From positions 186,001 through 250,000 of the forward strand of contig CAVQSZ010000017.1 of NCBI GenBank assembly GCA_963716115.1: 64,000 nt of DNA. The letters are read 5' to 3'. Shown here in pieces: positions 1-7,843 of this stretch. The notes below the pieces were generated by a model. The model saw only the letters and a list, made by a program, of their open reading frames with translations, was not told the origin of the DNA and did not search any database. How positions within the stretch are numbered: the stretch's first letter is position 1; each line of letters starts with the position of its first letter. Source of the DNA: AP-15 sp963716115. GTDB taxonomy: Bacteria; Pseudomonadota; Alphaproteobacteria; ATCC43930; CGMCC-115725. Made by a program: the position numbers and the translations under genes.

Positions 1-72
1 CTCCTCTGCGCGCCGCTCAGCCACCAATCCTTCATGCTCTTGACCGATAAGGTGCTGCCGCGGCTCGCCTGA
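1..72 (+). CDS. C-terminal tail of a probable LLM-class flavin-dependent oxidoreductase (partial)
   Basis: The first frame is open from base 1 to a TGA at 70-72 and gives a 23-residue tail ending in TDKVLPRLA. Luciferase-like (LLM) flavin oxidoreductases often finish with a similar short helix, SHESF...VLPRL. Only this tail lies in the window, so the assignment rests on one C-terminal motif. The gene ends 22 bp before the convergent phosphopantetheinyl transferase stop. It could instead be the end of any unrelated protein. Confidence 0.4.
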   Translation, partial: LLCAPLSHQSFMLLTDKVLPRLA

Positions 73-93
73 GCCCGAGCCCGGCGCGGTGTT

Positions 94-765
94 TCAGCCG
101 AGATCGACCTGGGTCAGCGTCGCCGCGATCGGGCCCCGACCCGGCGCCGCGACGGCGAGCCGGATATGGGGCAGCGGGCGAAGCTCGGCCAGGCGCCAGC
201 GCGTCGGGATGCCGAGCTCTTCCGGGATGGCGGCGCGGCCGGCGCCGGGCGCGACGGCGAAGCGCTCGGGGGAAATCCGCAGCCCCAGGCCGGCGGCTTT
301 GAGGATCGCCTCTTTCGCCGTCCAGATCCGGAAGAACATGTCGGCGCGGCCGTCCGGGGGCAGCTCCTCGAGCAGCCGGACTTCCGACGGGGCGAACCAT
401 CGGCGGGCGACGGCGGCGATGTCGAGCGGGCGGCGAATGTCCTCGGCGTCGACGCCGACCGGGGCCCCGCGCAGCAGGGCGCAGGCGGCAAAGCCCCTTG
501 TATGGGTCAGGTTGAACGACAGGGCGGGACGGCCGCGCTGCGCCGGGTCGAGCTCGGGCCGGCCCTGCGGCTCGCGGACGAGGCGCGGCTCCTCGCCCGA
601 GAGCATCTCGCGCAGCGCCCGGCGCAGCAGCGCGTGCGCGGCGACATAGGTCCGCCGGTCATCGTCGAAGGCGAAGGCCCCGGCGGTCCGCGCCTCCTCG
701 CCCGACAATTCCGCCAGCAGACGCGTCATCGCGTGGCGGTCGAGGCCGCCGCTTTCGGCGAACCG
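94..765 (-). CDS. 4'-phosphopantetheinyl transferase (Sfp/AcpT type)
   Basis: Transfers the phosphopantetheine arm of CoA to a serine on carrier proteins (ACP, PCP). The family motifs are in order when numbered from the GTG at 765: FNLTH near residue 84, the Mg-binding GVDAED near 104, and WTAKEAILK near 148. Length (223 aa) is normal for the Sfp class. The frame stays open to an ATG at 900, but that start would run into the ribosome site and first codons of the divergent peroxiredoxin. I therefore prefer the GTG at 765, although it gives a slightly short N-terminus. No polyketide or peptide synthetase lies nearby, so the carrier substrate is unknown. Family call is firm; start is uncertain. 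Confidence 0.85.
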   Translation of the reverse strand, partial: RFAESGGLDRHAMTRLLAELSGEEARTAGAFAFDDDRRTYVAAHALLRRALREMLSGEEPRLVREPQGRPELDPAQRGRPALSFNLTHTRGFAACALLRGAPVGVDAEDIRRPLDIAAVARRWFAPSEVRLLEELPPDGRADMFFRIWTAKEAILKAAGLGLRISPERFAVAPGAGRAAIPEELGIPTRWRLAELRPLPHIRLAVAAPGRGPIAATLTQVDLG

Positions 766-877
766 CACCGCGACCTTGAACGGGGGCCTTGCACGAAAGT
801 CTGCTGACGGGTTGATGCCGGGGCTCCGCTGTGCTGGGATATGGCGAGTATCGAAAACACGTTCCGGAGGGCGATCC

Positions 878-1360
878 ATGACGATCAAGGTCGGCGACAA
901 GGTGCCATCGGTGACATTGCGCTATCTCGGCCCGGAGGGCGTGCAGGCGGTTTCCTCCGACGATTTCTTCCGCGGCAAGAAAATCGCGCTGTTCGGGGTG
1001 CCCGGGGCCTATACCCGGACCTGCTCGTCGCGCCACCTGCCGAGCTACATCAACCATGCCGCGGAGCTCAAGGCAAAGGGCGTCGATGCGATCGCCTGCA
1101 TCGCGGTCAACGACCAGTTCGTCATGGCTGCCTGGGGCAAGGAGCACAAGGCCGACGACAAGGTCGTGATGCTGGGCGACGGCAGCGCCGAGCTCACCCA
1201 CGCGATCGGGCTCGATCTCGACCGCGTCAAGGAAGGGATGGGCATGCGCTCGCAGCGCTATTCGATGCTGGTCGACGACGGCGTGGTCAAACTGCTCAAC
1301 ATCGAGAAGCCAGGCGAGTTCGATGTCTCCAGCGCCGAGGCGATGCTGAAGGCGCTGTGA
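878..1360 (+). CDS. Prx5-type peroxiredoxin
   Basis: Thiol peroxidase that reduces hydrogen peroxide and organic hydroperoxides in the cytoplasm. The peroxidatic cysteine is Cys49 in PGAYTRTCS, the Prx5 signature where most members have PGAFTPTCS. The 160-residue length matches the short Prx5 class without a fused glutaredoxin. The ATG at 878 follows a GGAGG at 866-870, which fixes the start. It is divergent from the phosphopantetheinyl transferase and followed after 4 bp by a small exported-protein gene, so the two may share a transcript. The resolving partner is not visible in the window. Confidence 0.93.
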   Translation: MTIKVGDKVPSVTLRYLGPEGVQAVSSDDFFRGKKIALFGVPGAYTRTCSSRHLPSYINHAAELKAKGVDAIACIAVNDQFVMAAWGKEHKADDKVVMLGDGSAELTHAIGLDLDRVKEGMGMRSQRYSMLVDDGVVKLLNIEKPGEFDVSSAEAMLKAL

Positions 1361-1364
1361 GCCG

Positions 1365-1652
1365 ATGGCGCGCGGCTGGCCGCCCGCGGCGGCCCTTCTG
1401 CTGGCCCTCGCCGGCGCGCCAGGGGCGAGCGCGCAGCAGGCGGCGCCGGATGCCGCGCCGGGGCCGCTTTACCTGCCGCCGCGCCCCGCCGAGGCCGGCA
1501 AGCCCCTGGCCTGGGACCGGCAATTGGGCGGCGAGGCGGAGCGCGACGCGCGCGCCCAATGCGCGCCCGTGCTGTCGTGCCGGGTGCAGCTCCTCGGGGT
1601 CATCGAAAAGAACGGCGCGGTCATGCTCAGGGGCAGGGCGTTTGCCTGGTAG
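1365..1652 (+). CDS. small exported protein of unknown function
   Basis: A 95-residue protein starting 4 bp after the peroxiredoxin stop. The N-terminus reads as a Sec signal peptide: a short charged start, an Ala/Leu core, and a cleavage-like GASAQQ around residues 20-26. The mature part is Pro/Ala-rich and has two cysteines in CAPVLSC, which could form a disulfide in the periplasm. I recognise no domain. The close spacing suggests co-transcription with the peroxiredoxin. Codon use matches its neighbours, so I regard it as a real gene, but this is not proven. Confidence 0.55.
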   Translation: MARGWPPAAALLLALAGAPGASAQQAAPDAAPGPLYLPPRPAEAGKPLAWDRQLGGEAERDARAQCAPVLSCRVQLLGVIEKNGAVMLRGRAFAW

Positions 1653-1754
1653 TCCTTGAAGGAGCGGGTCCGGTCGAAAGCCCGCGGCCGCCGCCGATCA
1701 AAAATCCGGGCGAGCATCGCGCGGCGCCGGCCGCCAGCAGAGTGGGCACAAGGC

Positions 1755-2742
1755 ATGACGCAACCTTTCTCGATCACGGTCGTCGGCGCCGGGGCGGTCG
1801 GCAGCGCGATCGCCTACTCGCTCGCCGCCGCCGGCTTTTCGCCAAAGCTCGTCGCCCGCGGCGAGACCCTGGCCGCACTGCGGCGCGACGGGTTGCGGGT
1901 CGACAAATGGAATGGCGGCGGCGTCGTCCGGATCGAGGCCAGCGACGCCCCCGAGACATTCGGGCCGCAGGATCTGGTGGTGGGCACGATGAAGGCGCAG
2001 GACTGGCCCGCCGCGCTCGCCGCGCTCAAGCCGCTGATCGGCCCGCGGACGGTGCTGCTGCCGGTCATCAACGGCGTCCCGTGGTGGTATTTCGACGGGC
2101 GCGAAGGCCGCTTTTCCGGCCAGCCGGTCGCCGCGGTCGATCCCGACGGCGCGCTGCTCGCGGCGCTGCCGGCCCGGATGGTGATCGGCTCCGTCGTCTA
2201 TATGGGGGCCGCGCGCGTCGCGCCGGGGGTCGTGCGCTGGACCAGCGGCACAAGGTTGGCGCTCGGCGAGGCCGACGGCGCGCGGCGCGAGCGGACCGAG
2301 CGCATCGCGGGGATGCTGCGCGAGGCGGGCTTCGACGCCGCGCTGACCGACGATATCCGCAGCGAAATCTGGGGCAAGCTCGTCGGCAACGCCGCCTTCA
2401 ACCCGCTCTCGGTGATCACGAGAGCCGACACTGCCGAGATCATGAACGATCCCGGCCTCGGCCGGATCGCGCTCGCGGCGATGCGCGAGGTGGCGGCGGT
2501 CGCATCCGCCCTCGGCGCCGCCGCCGGCCTCGATGTCGACAGACGCTATGCGATCAACGCCGAGCTCGGCGCGTTCCGCACCTCGACACTTGCAGGATTA
2601 CGAGGCCGGTCGGCCGCTCGAATTGGGCGCGCTGGTGGACGCCGTCGTCGAGATCGGCGAGAGGCTCGGGATCGCCACGCCGATGACCGCGGCGCTCGGC
2701 GCGCTCGCCCGCCGCGCGGTCGACGTCCGGGACCGCGGCTGA
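1755..2742 (+). CDS. ketopantoate reductase (ApbA/PanE) family protein, frameshifted
   Basis: NADPH-dependent reductase fold. The Rossmann motif GAGAVG is at residues 11-16 and the conserved segment VINGVPWWYF lies near residue 100. That NGxPWWYF form is common in proteobacterial paralogues whose substrate may not be ketopantoate, so I give no symbol. The reading frame breaks at 2589-2592, where CTTG interrupts an otherwise good match; reading CTG restores LQDYEAGRPLELGALVDAV and the normal C-terminal domain ending at the TGA 2740-2742. Corrected length is about 328 aa, the usual family length. It converges on the VOC gene. The insertion is more likely a sequence error than a real mutation. 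Confidence 0.82.
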
Positions 2743-2768
2743 TCCAGCGGGCGGGCGGATGGCCCCGG

Positions 2769-3125
2769 CTAACGCCGAAGCGGCCAGGCGAAGCTGACCT
2801 CGTGCCCGTCGGGGTCGGCCACGTGAAAGAACCGTTCGCCCCATTCGGCGTCGCGCGGCTCGGTGCTCGGCCGATGGCCCGCCGCGGCGAGCCGGGCATG
2901 GAGCGCGTCGACGTCGGTTTCGTAGATGATGACCCGCCCCCACCACGACCACTGCCGCTCCGCCGGCTGAAGGATCAGGTTGAGAAAGGTGCCGCCCGCC
3001 TTGAAGCTGGTGAAGGCCGCATCCTCGCCGCCGTAGAGCAGATCGAGCCCGGCCAGCCGGTAAAAGCGGACGGCGCGGGCCATGTCGTGGGTGGCGAGGG
3101 TGACGGCGCTGATGCCGGTGATCAT
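2769..3125 (-). CDS. VOC-superfamily (glyoxalase/bleomycin-resistance-like) protein
   Basis: A 118-residue single VOC module. It starts ITGISAVTLATHDMARAVRFY, typical of beta-strand 1 and helix 1, with a metal-ligand-type His at residue 13. It ends with GERFFHVADPDGHEVSFAW, the usual DPDG turn followed by a strand. Members are metal-dependent isomerases, dioxygenases or drug-binding proteins; nothing here picks one. It is convergent with the ketopantoate-reductase-like gene, 26 bp away. The start ATG at 3125 follows an AGGGAGGTG ribosome site. Confidence 0.85.
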   Translation of the reverse strand: MITGISAVTLATHDMARAVRFYRLAGLDLLYGGEDAAFTSFKAGGTFLNLILQPAERQWSWWGRVIIYETDVDALHARLAAAGHRPSTEPRDAEWGERFFHVADPDGHEVSFAWPLRR

Positions 3126-3167
3126 CGGGCACCTCCCTGGCGCATATGTCTGCTCCCGACCCGCCGA

Positions 3168-3521
3168 TCAAGCGTCGGGCTGGACGCCCCGTAATTTCGC
3201 AATAGCTTCACGCAGTGATGCCAAGTGTTCTTCGACGACATTCCATACGAGGCGGTCGTCAACCGAGGCATAAGCGTGGACCAGCACATTCCGAAAGGCG
3301 ATGATGCGCGGCAGATCGGGAATCGCGGCCGCAAGCACCGGATCGGCGCGGCGAAGGCCCGCGAGCGCCTCGCCGATAATCTCAAATTGCCGCTCTACCG
3401 CCGCCCGCAGCATATCGTCGGACAAGTAGTCGTCGAATGTTCGGCCGGCGGTGAACCGTGCGATCCGCGCCGCCGCCGCATCGGCATCCCAAAGGTACTT
3501 GTGCGCTTCCTCCGAAATCAT
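3168..3521 (-). CDS. hepT: HepT-like HEPN toxin (RNase)
   Basis: A 117-residue all-helical HEPN protein. It carries the diagnostic RX4HXY motif as RNVLVHAY (Arg77, His82, Tyr84), the RNase/active site of HepT toxins. The start ATG overlaps the stop of mntA as ATGA, so the antitoxin-type nucleotidyltransferase is translated first and the two are coupled. In characterised pairs MntA AMPylates the tyrosine of this motif and silences the toxin; both the Tyr and the MntA active site are present here. The complete motif suggests an active module. Family assignment is confident; a defence or stress role is inferred from the family. Confidence 0.88.
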   Translation of the reverse strand: MISEEAHKYLWDADAAAARIARFTAGRTFDDYLSDDMLRAAVERQFEIIGEALAGLRRADPVLAAAIPDLPRIIAFRNVLVHAYASVDDRLVWNVVEEHLASLREAIAKLRGVQPDA

Positions 3522-3859
3522 GGGAGGGGAAAGAGGGTTCGCCTCTCGGAGAGGATCCGCCTGCGCAGATAGGGGTTTTTCAGAGCGGGCTCGGTGACGA
3601 GGTCCACCTCGCGACCGAAGAGGGCTTTCAGCGCCCCGCGCAGCCCGAAATAGGCGTCGGCATAGCCCCCGGCGACCGTCGGCTCGAACTCGACGAGGAC
3701 ATCGATGTCGCTGCGCCGGGCGTCGAAGCGGTTGTCTGTCGCCGAGCCGAAGAGTTGGAGCCGGCGCACCCCGAAGCGGCGGCACAACTCGGCGATCGCC
3801 GCAAGCCGAGGCTCGACGACCTCCCTGTAGCCCGTGTCTGCCGAATTGGTCCCGGCCAT
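3518..3859 (-). CDS. mntA: MntA-like minimal nucleotidyltransferase (antitoxin)
   Basis: A 113-residue minimal nucleotidyltransferase. The polymerase-beta motif is intact: GS at residues 38-39, followed by DxD (Asp51, Asp53) in SDIDVLVEF; a third acidic residue is likely in REVDLV near residue 85. In HepT-MntA pairs this enzyme adds AMP to the toxin tyrosine. It is first in a two-gene operon with hepT (4-bp overlap). Upstream lie only a fragment of an alpha/beta hydrolase and a hairpin, so the module may have been inserted here. A putative N-terminal ATG at 3859 is the first in frame. Confidence 0.88.
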   Translation of the reverse strand: MAGTNSADTGYREVVEPRLAAIAELCRRFGVRRLQLFGSATDNRFDARRSDIDVLVEFEPTVAGGYADAYFGLRGALKALFGREVDLVTEPALKNPYLRRRILSERRTLFPLP

Positions 3860-3899
3860 GCGGACGAATATACCATGCCCGCCGGATTATCCGGCGACG

Positions 3900-3985
3900 C
3901 GATCCAGCCGGGCAAGCGTCGCGTGACCGCCTCCGGTTGCTCGACGACGACCATGTGGCCGGCGGCGACCGTTCCCGCGAAAGCG
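3900..3985 (-). pseudogene. remnant of an alpha/beta-hydrolase C-terminus
   Basis: Between mntA and the acyl-CoA synthetase the minus strand encodes VAAGHMVVVEQPEAVTRRL followed by PGWI. This is the typical end of an alpha/beta hydrolase: the catalytic His in GHM, then EQPEAV and the last helix. There is no room for the rest of the enzyme, because the acyl-CoA synthetase stop is at 4044 and the frame has no hydrolase features upstream. A hairpin (3971-4001) lies within it. I read it as a relic left by a deletion or insertion event. Confidence 0.5.
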
Positions 3986-4001
3986 ACGCTGTCGCGGGAA
4001 C
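3971..4001. repeat. inverted repeat (hairpin)
   Basis: GTTCCCGCGA at 3971-3980 pairs perfectly with TCGCGGGAAC at 3992-4001 around an 11-nt loop. It lies downstream of the acyl-CoA synthetase (minus strand) and could act as a transcription stop or be a small REP-type element. There is no T-run after the stem on the minus strand, so a classical intrinsic terminator is not supported. Confidence 0.55.
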
Positions 4002-4043
4002 GACGTTGCAGGCAATGCGGGGTTCGCCAGGGCGGGAACGGCG

Positions 4044-5635
4044 TCACACCCGGCGGTCGTGCCCGGCCCAGTAGGGCTCCTTGACCTGGCGGCGGAGCAC
4101 CTTGCCGACCGGCGACAGCGGCAGCTCGGCGACGAGGGCGACCGATTTCGGCGCCTTGTAGCTGCCGAGACGCGCCTTGACGTGGTCGATCAGCTCCTCC
4201 GGCGTCGGCCACGGCACCCTCGCGCAGGATAATTTCGGCGTGCACCGCTTCGCCCCAGTCCGGGTGCGGCACCCCGACCACGGCCGACATCAGGACCGCC
4301 GGGTGCTCGGACAAGCGCCGCCTCGACCTCGACCGCGTAGACGTTGAAGCCGCCGCTGACGATCATGTCCTTCTTGCGGTCGACGATGAACAGATAGCCG
4401 CCGTCATCGAGATAGCCGAGATCGCCCGATTTCCAGAAGCCGTCCGCAAACTCGGCCGCGGTCGCTTCGGGGTTCCGGTAATAGCCCGGGATCGTCGCCC
4501 GCGCGCGGATCCAGATTTCGCCGGTCGTGCCGGTCGGCGAAGGCTTGCCGTCGTCGTCGGCGACGATCACCTCGACCCCCGGTGCGATCCGTCCTGCCGA
4601 GGCGAGCCGCCGCCGCGAGGCTTCGCTGCCGGCGTCGTGGTCGCGTTTCTCGAGCACCGACACGCACAGCGGCGCTTCCGACGAGGCGTAGAATTGAACA
4701 AAGATTTGCCCGAACTGCTCGACGAGCCGCCCGAGCGCGGCCGGTGCGATCGGTGCCGCGACGTAGGCCAGGGTGCGCAGGGAGGACAGATCGTAGGCCT
4801 CGGCGCTGTTCATGTCCGCCAGTCGGTACAGCAGAGTGGGCACGAGGAGGGCGTGGGTGATGCGCTCCTGTTGCACCGTCCGGCACCACGCTTCGAGATC
4901 GGGCGCGTTCAGCGTGCAGGTTGCGCCTCCGGTAAAAAACGTCGCGAGGAACGGCATCATGCTGGCGTGCGACAGCGGCGTCAGCGCCAGATACCGGGTC
5001 GCCCCGTCGAAACCGAAATCGGGATGGATGTAGAAACTGTCACGCATAGCAAAGAAATGGTCCGGCGCGAACATCGCGCATTTGCCCAGGGCGGTGGTGC
5101 CGCTCGTAAAGCGCAGAGCCGCGATGTGCTCGCGGGCGTCGATTTCAACGTCGTTGTCGGCGTCGGAGGCGGACTCGAGAAGGTCCCAGAAGCTCAGCAC
5201 ATCGGGCGGCAGGTCCGGGTCCCGGTCCATCGCGACGATCGTGCAGCCGCGGCGCTGCAGCAGGCTGCGGTACGCCTCGACGAGGCGGGTTTCGAGAAAT
5301 ACCGCCTTGGCCCCGACATAATCGATCTGCCGCAGGCTCTCCTCGACGCCGTCGCGCAGATTGCCGGAGGCAAAGGCGGCCTCCTGCTTGAAGATCGCCG
5401 GCAGGTGGAGGAGCGCGAGATTATCGTTGTCGAGGAGCCGCATGGCCGTGTCGCCCCGCCGCAGCCCAAGCCGGTCGCGGCACATGTTGGCGATGCGGTT
5501 GGTCAGAAGGTGGTATTCGCCATAGGTGTAGCGCCGGTTGCGCTCGACATTGACGATCGCGGGATGGTCCCGCCAGCGCTGCGCCATCGCCGCCATGACG
5601 CGGCAGAAATTTATCTTGTGGCCCGCATTTCCCAT
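4044..5635 (-). CDS. AMP-dependent acyl-CoA synthetase/ligase (ANL family), two frameshifts
   Basis: Activates a carboxylic acid to its acyl-CoA through an acyl-AMP. The phosphate-binding loop is TSGTTALGK at residues 177-185 (the usual form is TSGTTGLPK, so it is slightly atypical). The hinge GDLGYLDDGGYLFIVDRKKD and the C-terminal lysine motif SPVGKVLRRQV are also present. The frame breaks twice: at 4312-4315 (CAAG on the plus strand; reading CAG restores VEAALSEHPAVLMSAVVG) and near 4206 (one extra G restores TPEELIDHVKARLG). The length of 1592 nt is consistent with two +1 insertions in a 529-aa enzyme. The ATG at 5635 follows GGAGGAG. A CRP-type palindrome lies about 90 bp upstream. The acid substrate is unknown. 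Confidence 0.87.
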
Positions 5636-5720
5636 GCGCTCCTCCATTTCAACAACGCGCGATCGGTTCGTAGAGACATCTTCACGTAAGGTTGGACCAT
5701 GCCCGACCGCGCGCCGGCGA

Positions 5721-5740
5721 AGTGTGAACCGGCTCACACT
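5721..5740. promoter_or_regulatory. CRP/FNR-type palindromic operator
   Basis: AGTGTGAACCGGCTCACACT contains TGTGA-N6-TCACA with both half-sites perfect (5723-5727 and 5734-5738), the Escherichia coli CRP consensus spacing. It sits between the divergent acyl-CoA synthetase (start 5635) and the HigB-HigA module (start 5810). Binding by a CRP/FNR-family regulator is inferred from the half-sites only; a FadR- or TetR-like regulator could use the same symmetry. Confidence 0.5.
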
Positions 5741-5773
5741 GCCCCGGATTTTTTTTCAAGCGCTCCGTCATCC

Positions 5774-5804
5774 TTGACATACCGTCTCCTGTAGGAGACA
5801 TATT
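5774..5804 (+). promoter_or_regulatory. promoter and overlapping palindrome of the HigB-HigA module
   Basis: TTGACA at 5774-5779 is a perfect -35 box and CATATT at 5799-5804 a weak -10 box, 19 bp apart. The spacer holds a near-perfect palindrome, GTCTCCTGTAGGAGAC (5784-5799, 7-bp arms), well placed as the operator through which a HigA-type antitoxin represses its own operon. Its right arm also contains the AGGAG that could serve as ribosome site for the GTG at 5810. Confidence 0.55.
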
Positions 5805-5809
5805 CGGCG

Positions 5810-6100
5810 GTGGCCGAAATTCGGCAAACCGAGGCATTCGCCGCTTGGTTCGGGAATTTGCGGGATCGCCAGGCCAGGGCCCGAATCCAAGTGCGGATCG
5901 ATCGCCTGTCGCTGGGCAACCCCGGCGACGCGAGGCCGGTTGGCCAAGGCGTGTCGGAGCTTCGCGTCGATTACGGTCCGGGCTACCGGGTCTATTTTGT
6001 CAACCGCGGTGAAACGGTGATCGTGTTGCTTGCCGGTGGGGACAAACGCACCCAGAGCCAGGACATCGGCACTGCGCTGAGGCTCGCGCGATTTTTGTAG
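5810..6100 (+). CDS. higB: HigB/RelE-superfamily toxin
   Basis: A 96-residue mRNA-interferase-type toxin of the RelE/HigB family, recognised by the YGPGYRVYFVNRG core followed by VIVLLAGGDKRTQ and a final helix. Toxin precedes antitoxin by 9 bp, the order typical of higBA. The GTG start at 5810 lies only about 6 bp after the -10-like box, so the message could be almost leaderless; alternatively the AGGAG at 5793-5797 is used with long spacing. Family assignment is confident; target specificity cannot be read. Confidence 0.85.
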   Translation: MAEIRQTEAFAAWFGNLRDRQARARIQVRIDRLSLGNPGDARPVGQGVSELRVDYGPGYRVYFVNRGETVIVLLAGGDKRTQSQDIGTALRLARFL

Positions 6101-6109
6101 GAGGGCAGC

Positions 6110-6397
6110 ATGACCGAAACCAAGACGATTCCTTGGATTACCGAGGACCACCTCCAAACGCCCGAGGACATCGCCTCTTATCTCGAAGCTGCCTTTGAGG
6201 ATGGCGACCCGGAGCTGATCGGTCATGCGTTGGGCGCTGTGGCCCGCTCGAAGGGCATGACCGAGATCGCCCGGCGCACCGGCTTGGGCCGGCAGAGCCT
6301 CTACAAGGCCCTGTCGCCCGAAGGCCGGCCCGAGCTCGAAACCGTATTGAAGGTCGTGCGGGCGTTAGGCCTCAAGCTGACCGTGACCGCGGCTTGA
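6110..6397 (+). CDS. higA: HigA-type HTH antitoxin
   Basis: A 95-residue DNA-binding antitoxin. It begins with an acidic N-terminal region (DHLQTPEDIASYLEAAFEDG) followed by a helix-turn-helix, SKGMTEIARRTGLGRQSLYK, characteristic of addiction-module antidotes that pair with RelE-like toxins. It follows higB by 9 bp, with GGAGGG 5 bp before its ATG. It is expected to neutralise HigB and repress the operon through the palindrome at 5784-5799. Confidence 0.88.
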   Translation: MTETKTIPWITEDHLQTPEDIASYLEAAFEDGDPELIGHALGAVARSKGMTEIARRTGLGRQSLYKALSPEGRPELETVLKVVRALGLKLTVTAA

Positions 6398-6447
6398 TCG
6401 GTATCGACAGGTGCCGGCATCAAGCACACCACACCGGAGATACGGCG

Positions 6448-7437
6448 ATGCATGTGGGGACCCAGATCAAGCCGCGCGACGACGCCGACTACCGGGTGTG
6501 GGCGCAGCTCGGCGTCACCCATGTCTGCGTCGACCCGCCGGGCGATCCGCGCCATTGGAGCCTCGACGACCTCTGCCGCCATAAGGAGCACGTCGAATCG
6601 TTCGGCCTGTCGCTCGACATGGTGCAATTGCCGCTGTCGTCGGCCCCGATCGAGGCGCAGGAATGCCCCAATATCCTGCTGGCGAAGGAGCCCGAGCGGC
6701 AGCGCGAGATCGACGGCGTCTGCGCCCTGATCGAGCGGCTCGCGGCGGCCGGCATCCCCGCCGCCAAATACAACCTGACGATCCTCGGCATCCCCCGCAC
6801 CGAGCGGGAGCCCGGCCGCGGCGGCTCGCGCAACGCCGCCTTCCGCTGGCGCCGGGTCGACCAGATGGCGGCGCCGACCGCGGCCGGCATCGTTTCGGAG
6901 GAGGAGAACTGGCGGCGGATCGACCATTTCCTCGCTGCCGTGGTCCCGGTCGCGACCGCGGCCAGGGTGCGCCTCGCCTGCCATCCGCAGGACCCCTACA
7001 CGCCGCCCGGCTGGCGCGGGGTGACGAGCGTGCTGGGCACGGTCGACGGGCTCAAACGGTTCGTGCAGATGCGCGAAAGCCCCTATCACGGGCTCAATTT
7101 CTGTCAGGGCACGGTCGCCGAGATGCTTGACGATCCGGCGCGCGAAATCTTCGATGCGATCCGCTGGTTCGGCGAGCGCGGCAAATTGTTCAACGTGCAT
7201 TTCCGCAACATCAGGGGCCGCAAGCTCGACTTCATGGAGGCGTTTCCGGACGAGGGCGACATGGACATGGCGCGCGCCGTCGCCGCCTACCGCGATGTCG
7301 GCTACCCATACATGCTGATGCCCGACCACGTGCCGCAGATCGACGGCCGCGACCCCTCGGGCGTCGCCTTCGCCTATTGCTACGGCTACATCCAGGCGCT
7401 GATCGACGCGTTGGTTTCTCAGCCGGAGCCGGCGTGA
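6448..7437 (+). CDS. short mannonate-dehydratase (UxuA)-like protein
   Basis: A TIM-barrel protein with the ordered landmarks of UxuA: RLACHPQDPYTP (UxuA has MAVHPDDPP), NFCQGT (metal-site Cys region), NVHFRNIRG, the EAFPDEGDMDM segment, and the final DHVPQI. UxuA removes water from D-mannonate to give 2-keto-3-deoxygluconate, using Mn2+ or Fe2+. This protein has 329 residues against about 394 in E. coli; the missing part is the central helical insertion. Such shorter members are widespread and their substrates are not settled. GGAG lies before the ATG at 6448. No other hexuronate gene is adjacent; a uronate dehydrogenase is 20 kb away. Confidence 0.78.
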   Translation: MHVGTQIKPRDDADYRVWAQLGVTHVCVDPPGDPRHWSLDDLCRHKEHVESFGLSLDMVQLPLSSAPIEAQECPNILLAKEPERQREIDGVCALIERLAAAGIPAAKYNLTILGIPRTEREPGRGGSRNAAFRWRRVDQMAAPTAAGIVSEEENWRRIDHFLAAVVPVATAARVRLACHPQDPYTPPGWRGVTSVLGTVDGLKRFVQMRESPYHGLNFCQGTVAEMLDDPAREIFDAIRWFGERGKLFNVHFRNIRGRKLDFMEAFPDEGDMDMARAVAAYRDVGYPYMLMPDHVPQIDGRDPSGVAFAYCYGYIQALIDALVSQPEPA

Positions 7438-7447
7438 TCGACCGGCG

Positions 7448-7843
7448 TCATGCTTCCCAATCCTCGAGCCGCAACCCTGGCACGCGGGCGAATTCTCTGG
7501 TGTTGCGCGTCACCAGAATCATATCCCGCGCCACCGCTTGCCCGGCAATCAGCACGTCATAGGGGCCGATCGGCGTTCCCTTGACGGCCAACAAGGCGCG
7601 GATCTCGCCGGCGCGGCGCGCGTCCTCCTTGTCGATCTCGATTACCGCGAACTGGAGAGCATCGACCAGAGCCACGTTTTGCGCCGCACGCCGGCTCTTG
7701 AACGCGCCATAGTACAGCTCATGGGCGACGATCGCCGAAATCGCCACGTCGCCGGGCTTCTCCTGCCGGACTCGGCGGGCGATTATTGAGGTCGTGTCGT
7801 TCAGCAAGGCGATGACGGCGTTCGCATCGAGCAGATGACGCAT
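7448..7843 (-). CDS. vapC: VapC-type PIN-domain toxin
   Basis: A 131-residue PIN-domain ribonuclease. The acidic active-site residues are present: Asp6 in LLDANAVIALL, Glu in AHELYYGAF, Asp in PIGPYDVLIAGQA, and a late acidic/Asn position in TRNTREFARV. VapC toxins cut tRNA or rRNA. Its ATG overlaps the TGA of vapB (TGATG), so translation is coupled and antitoxin comes first. It converges with the mannonate-dehydratase-like gene 11 bp away. Confidence 0.9.
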   Translation of the reverse strand: MRHLLDANAVIALLNDTTSIIARRVRQEKPGDVAISAIVAHELYYGAFKSRRAAQNVALVDALQFAVIEIDKEDARRAGEIRALLAVKGTPIGPYDVLIAGQAVARDMILVTRNTREFARVPGLRLEDWEA

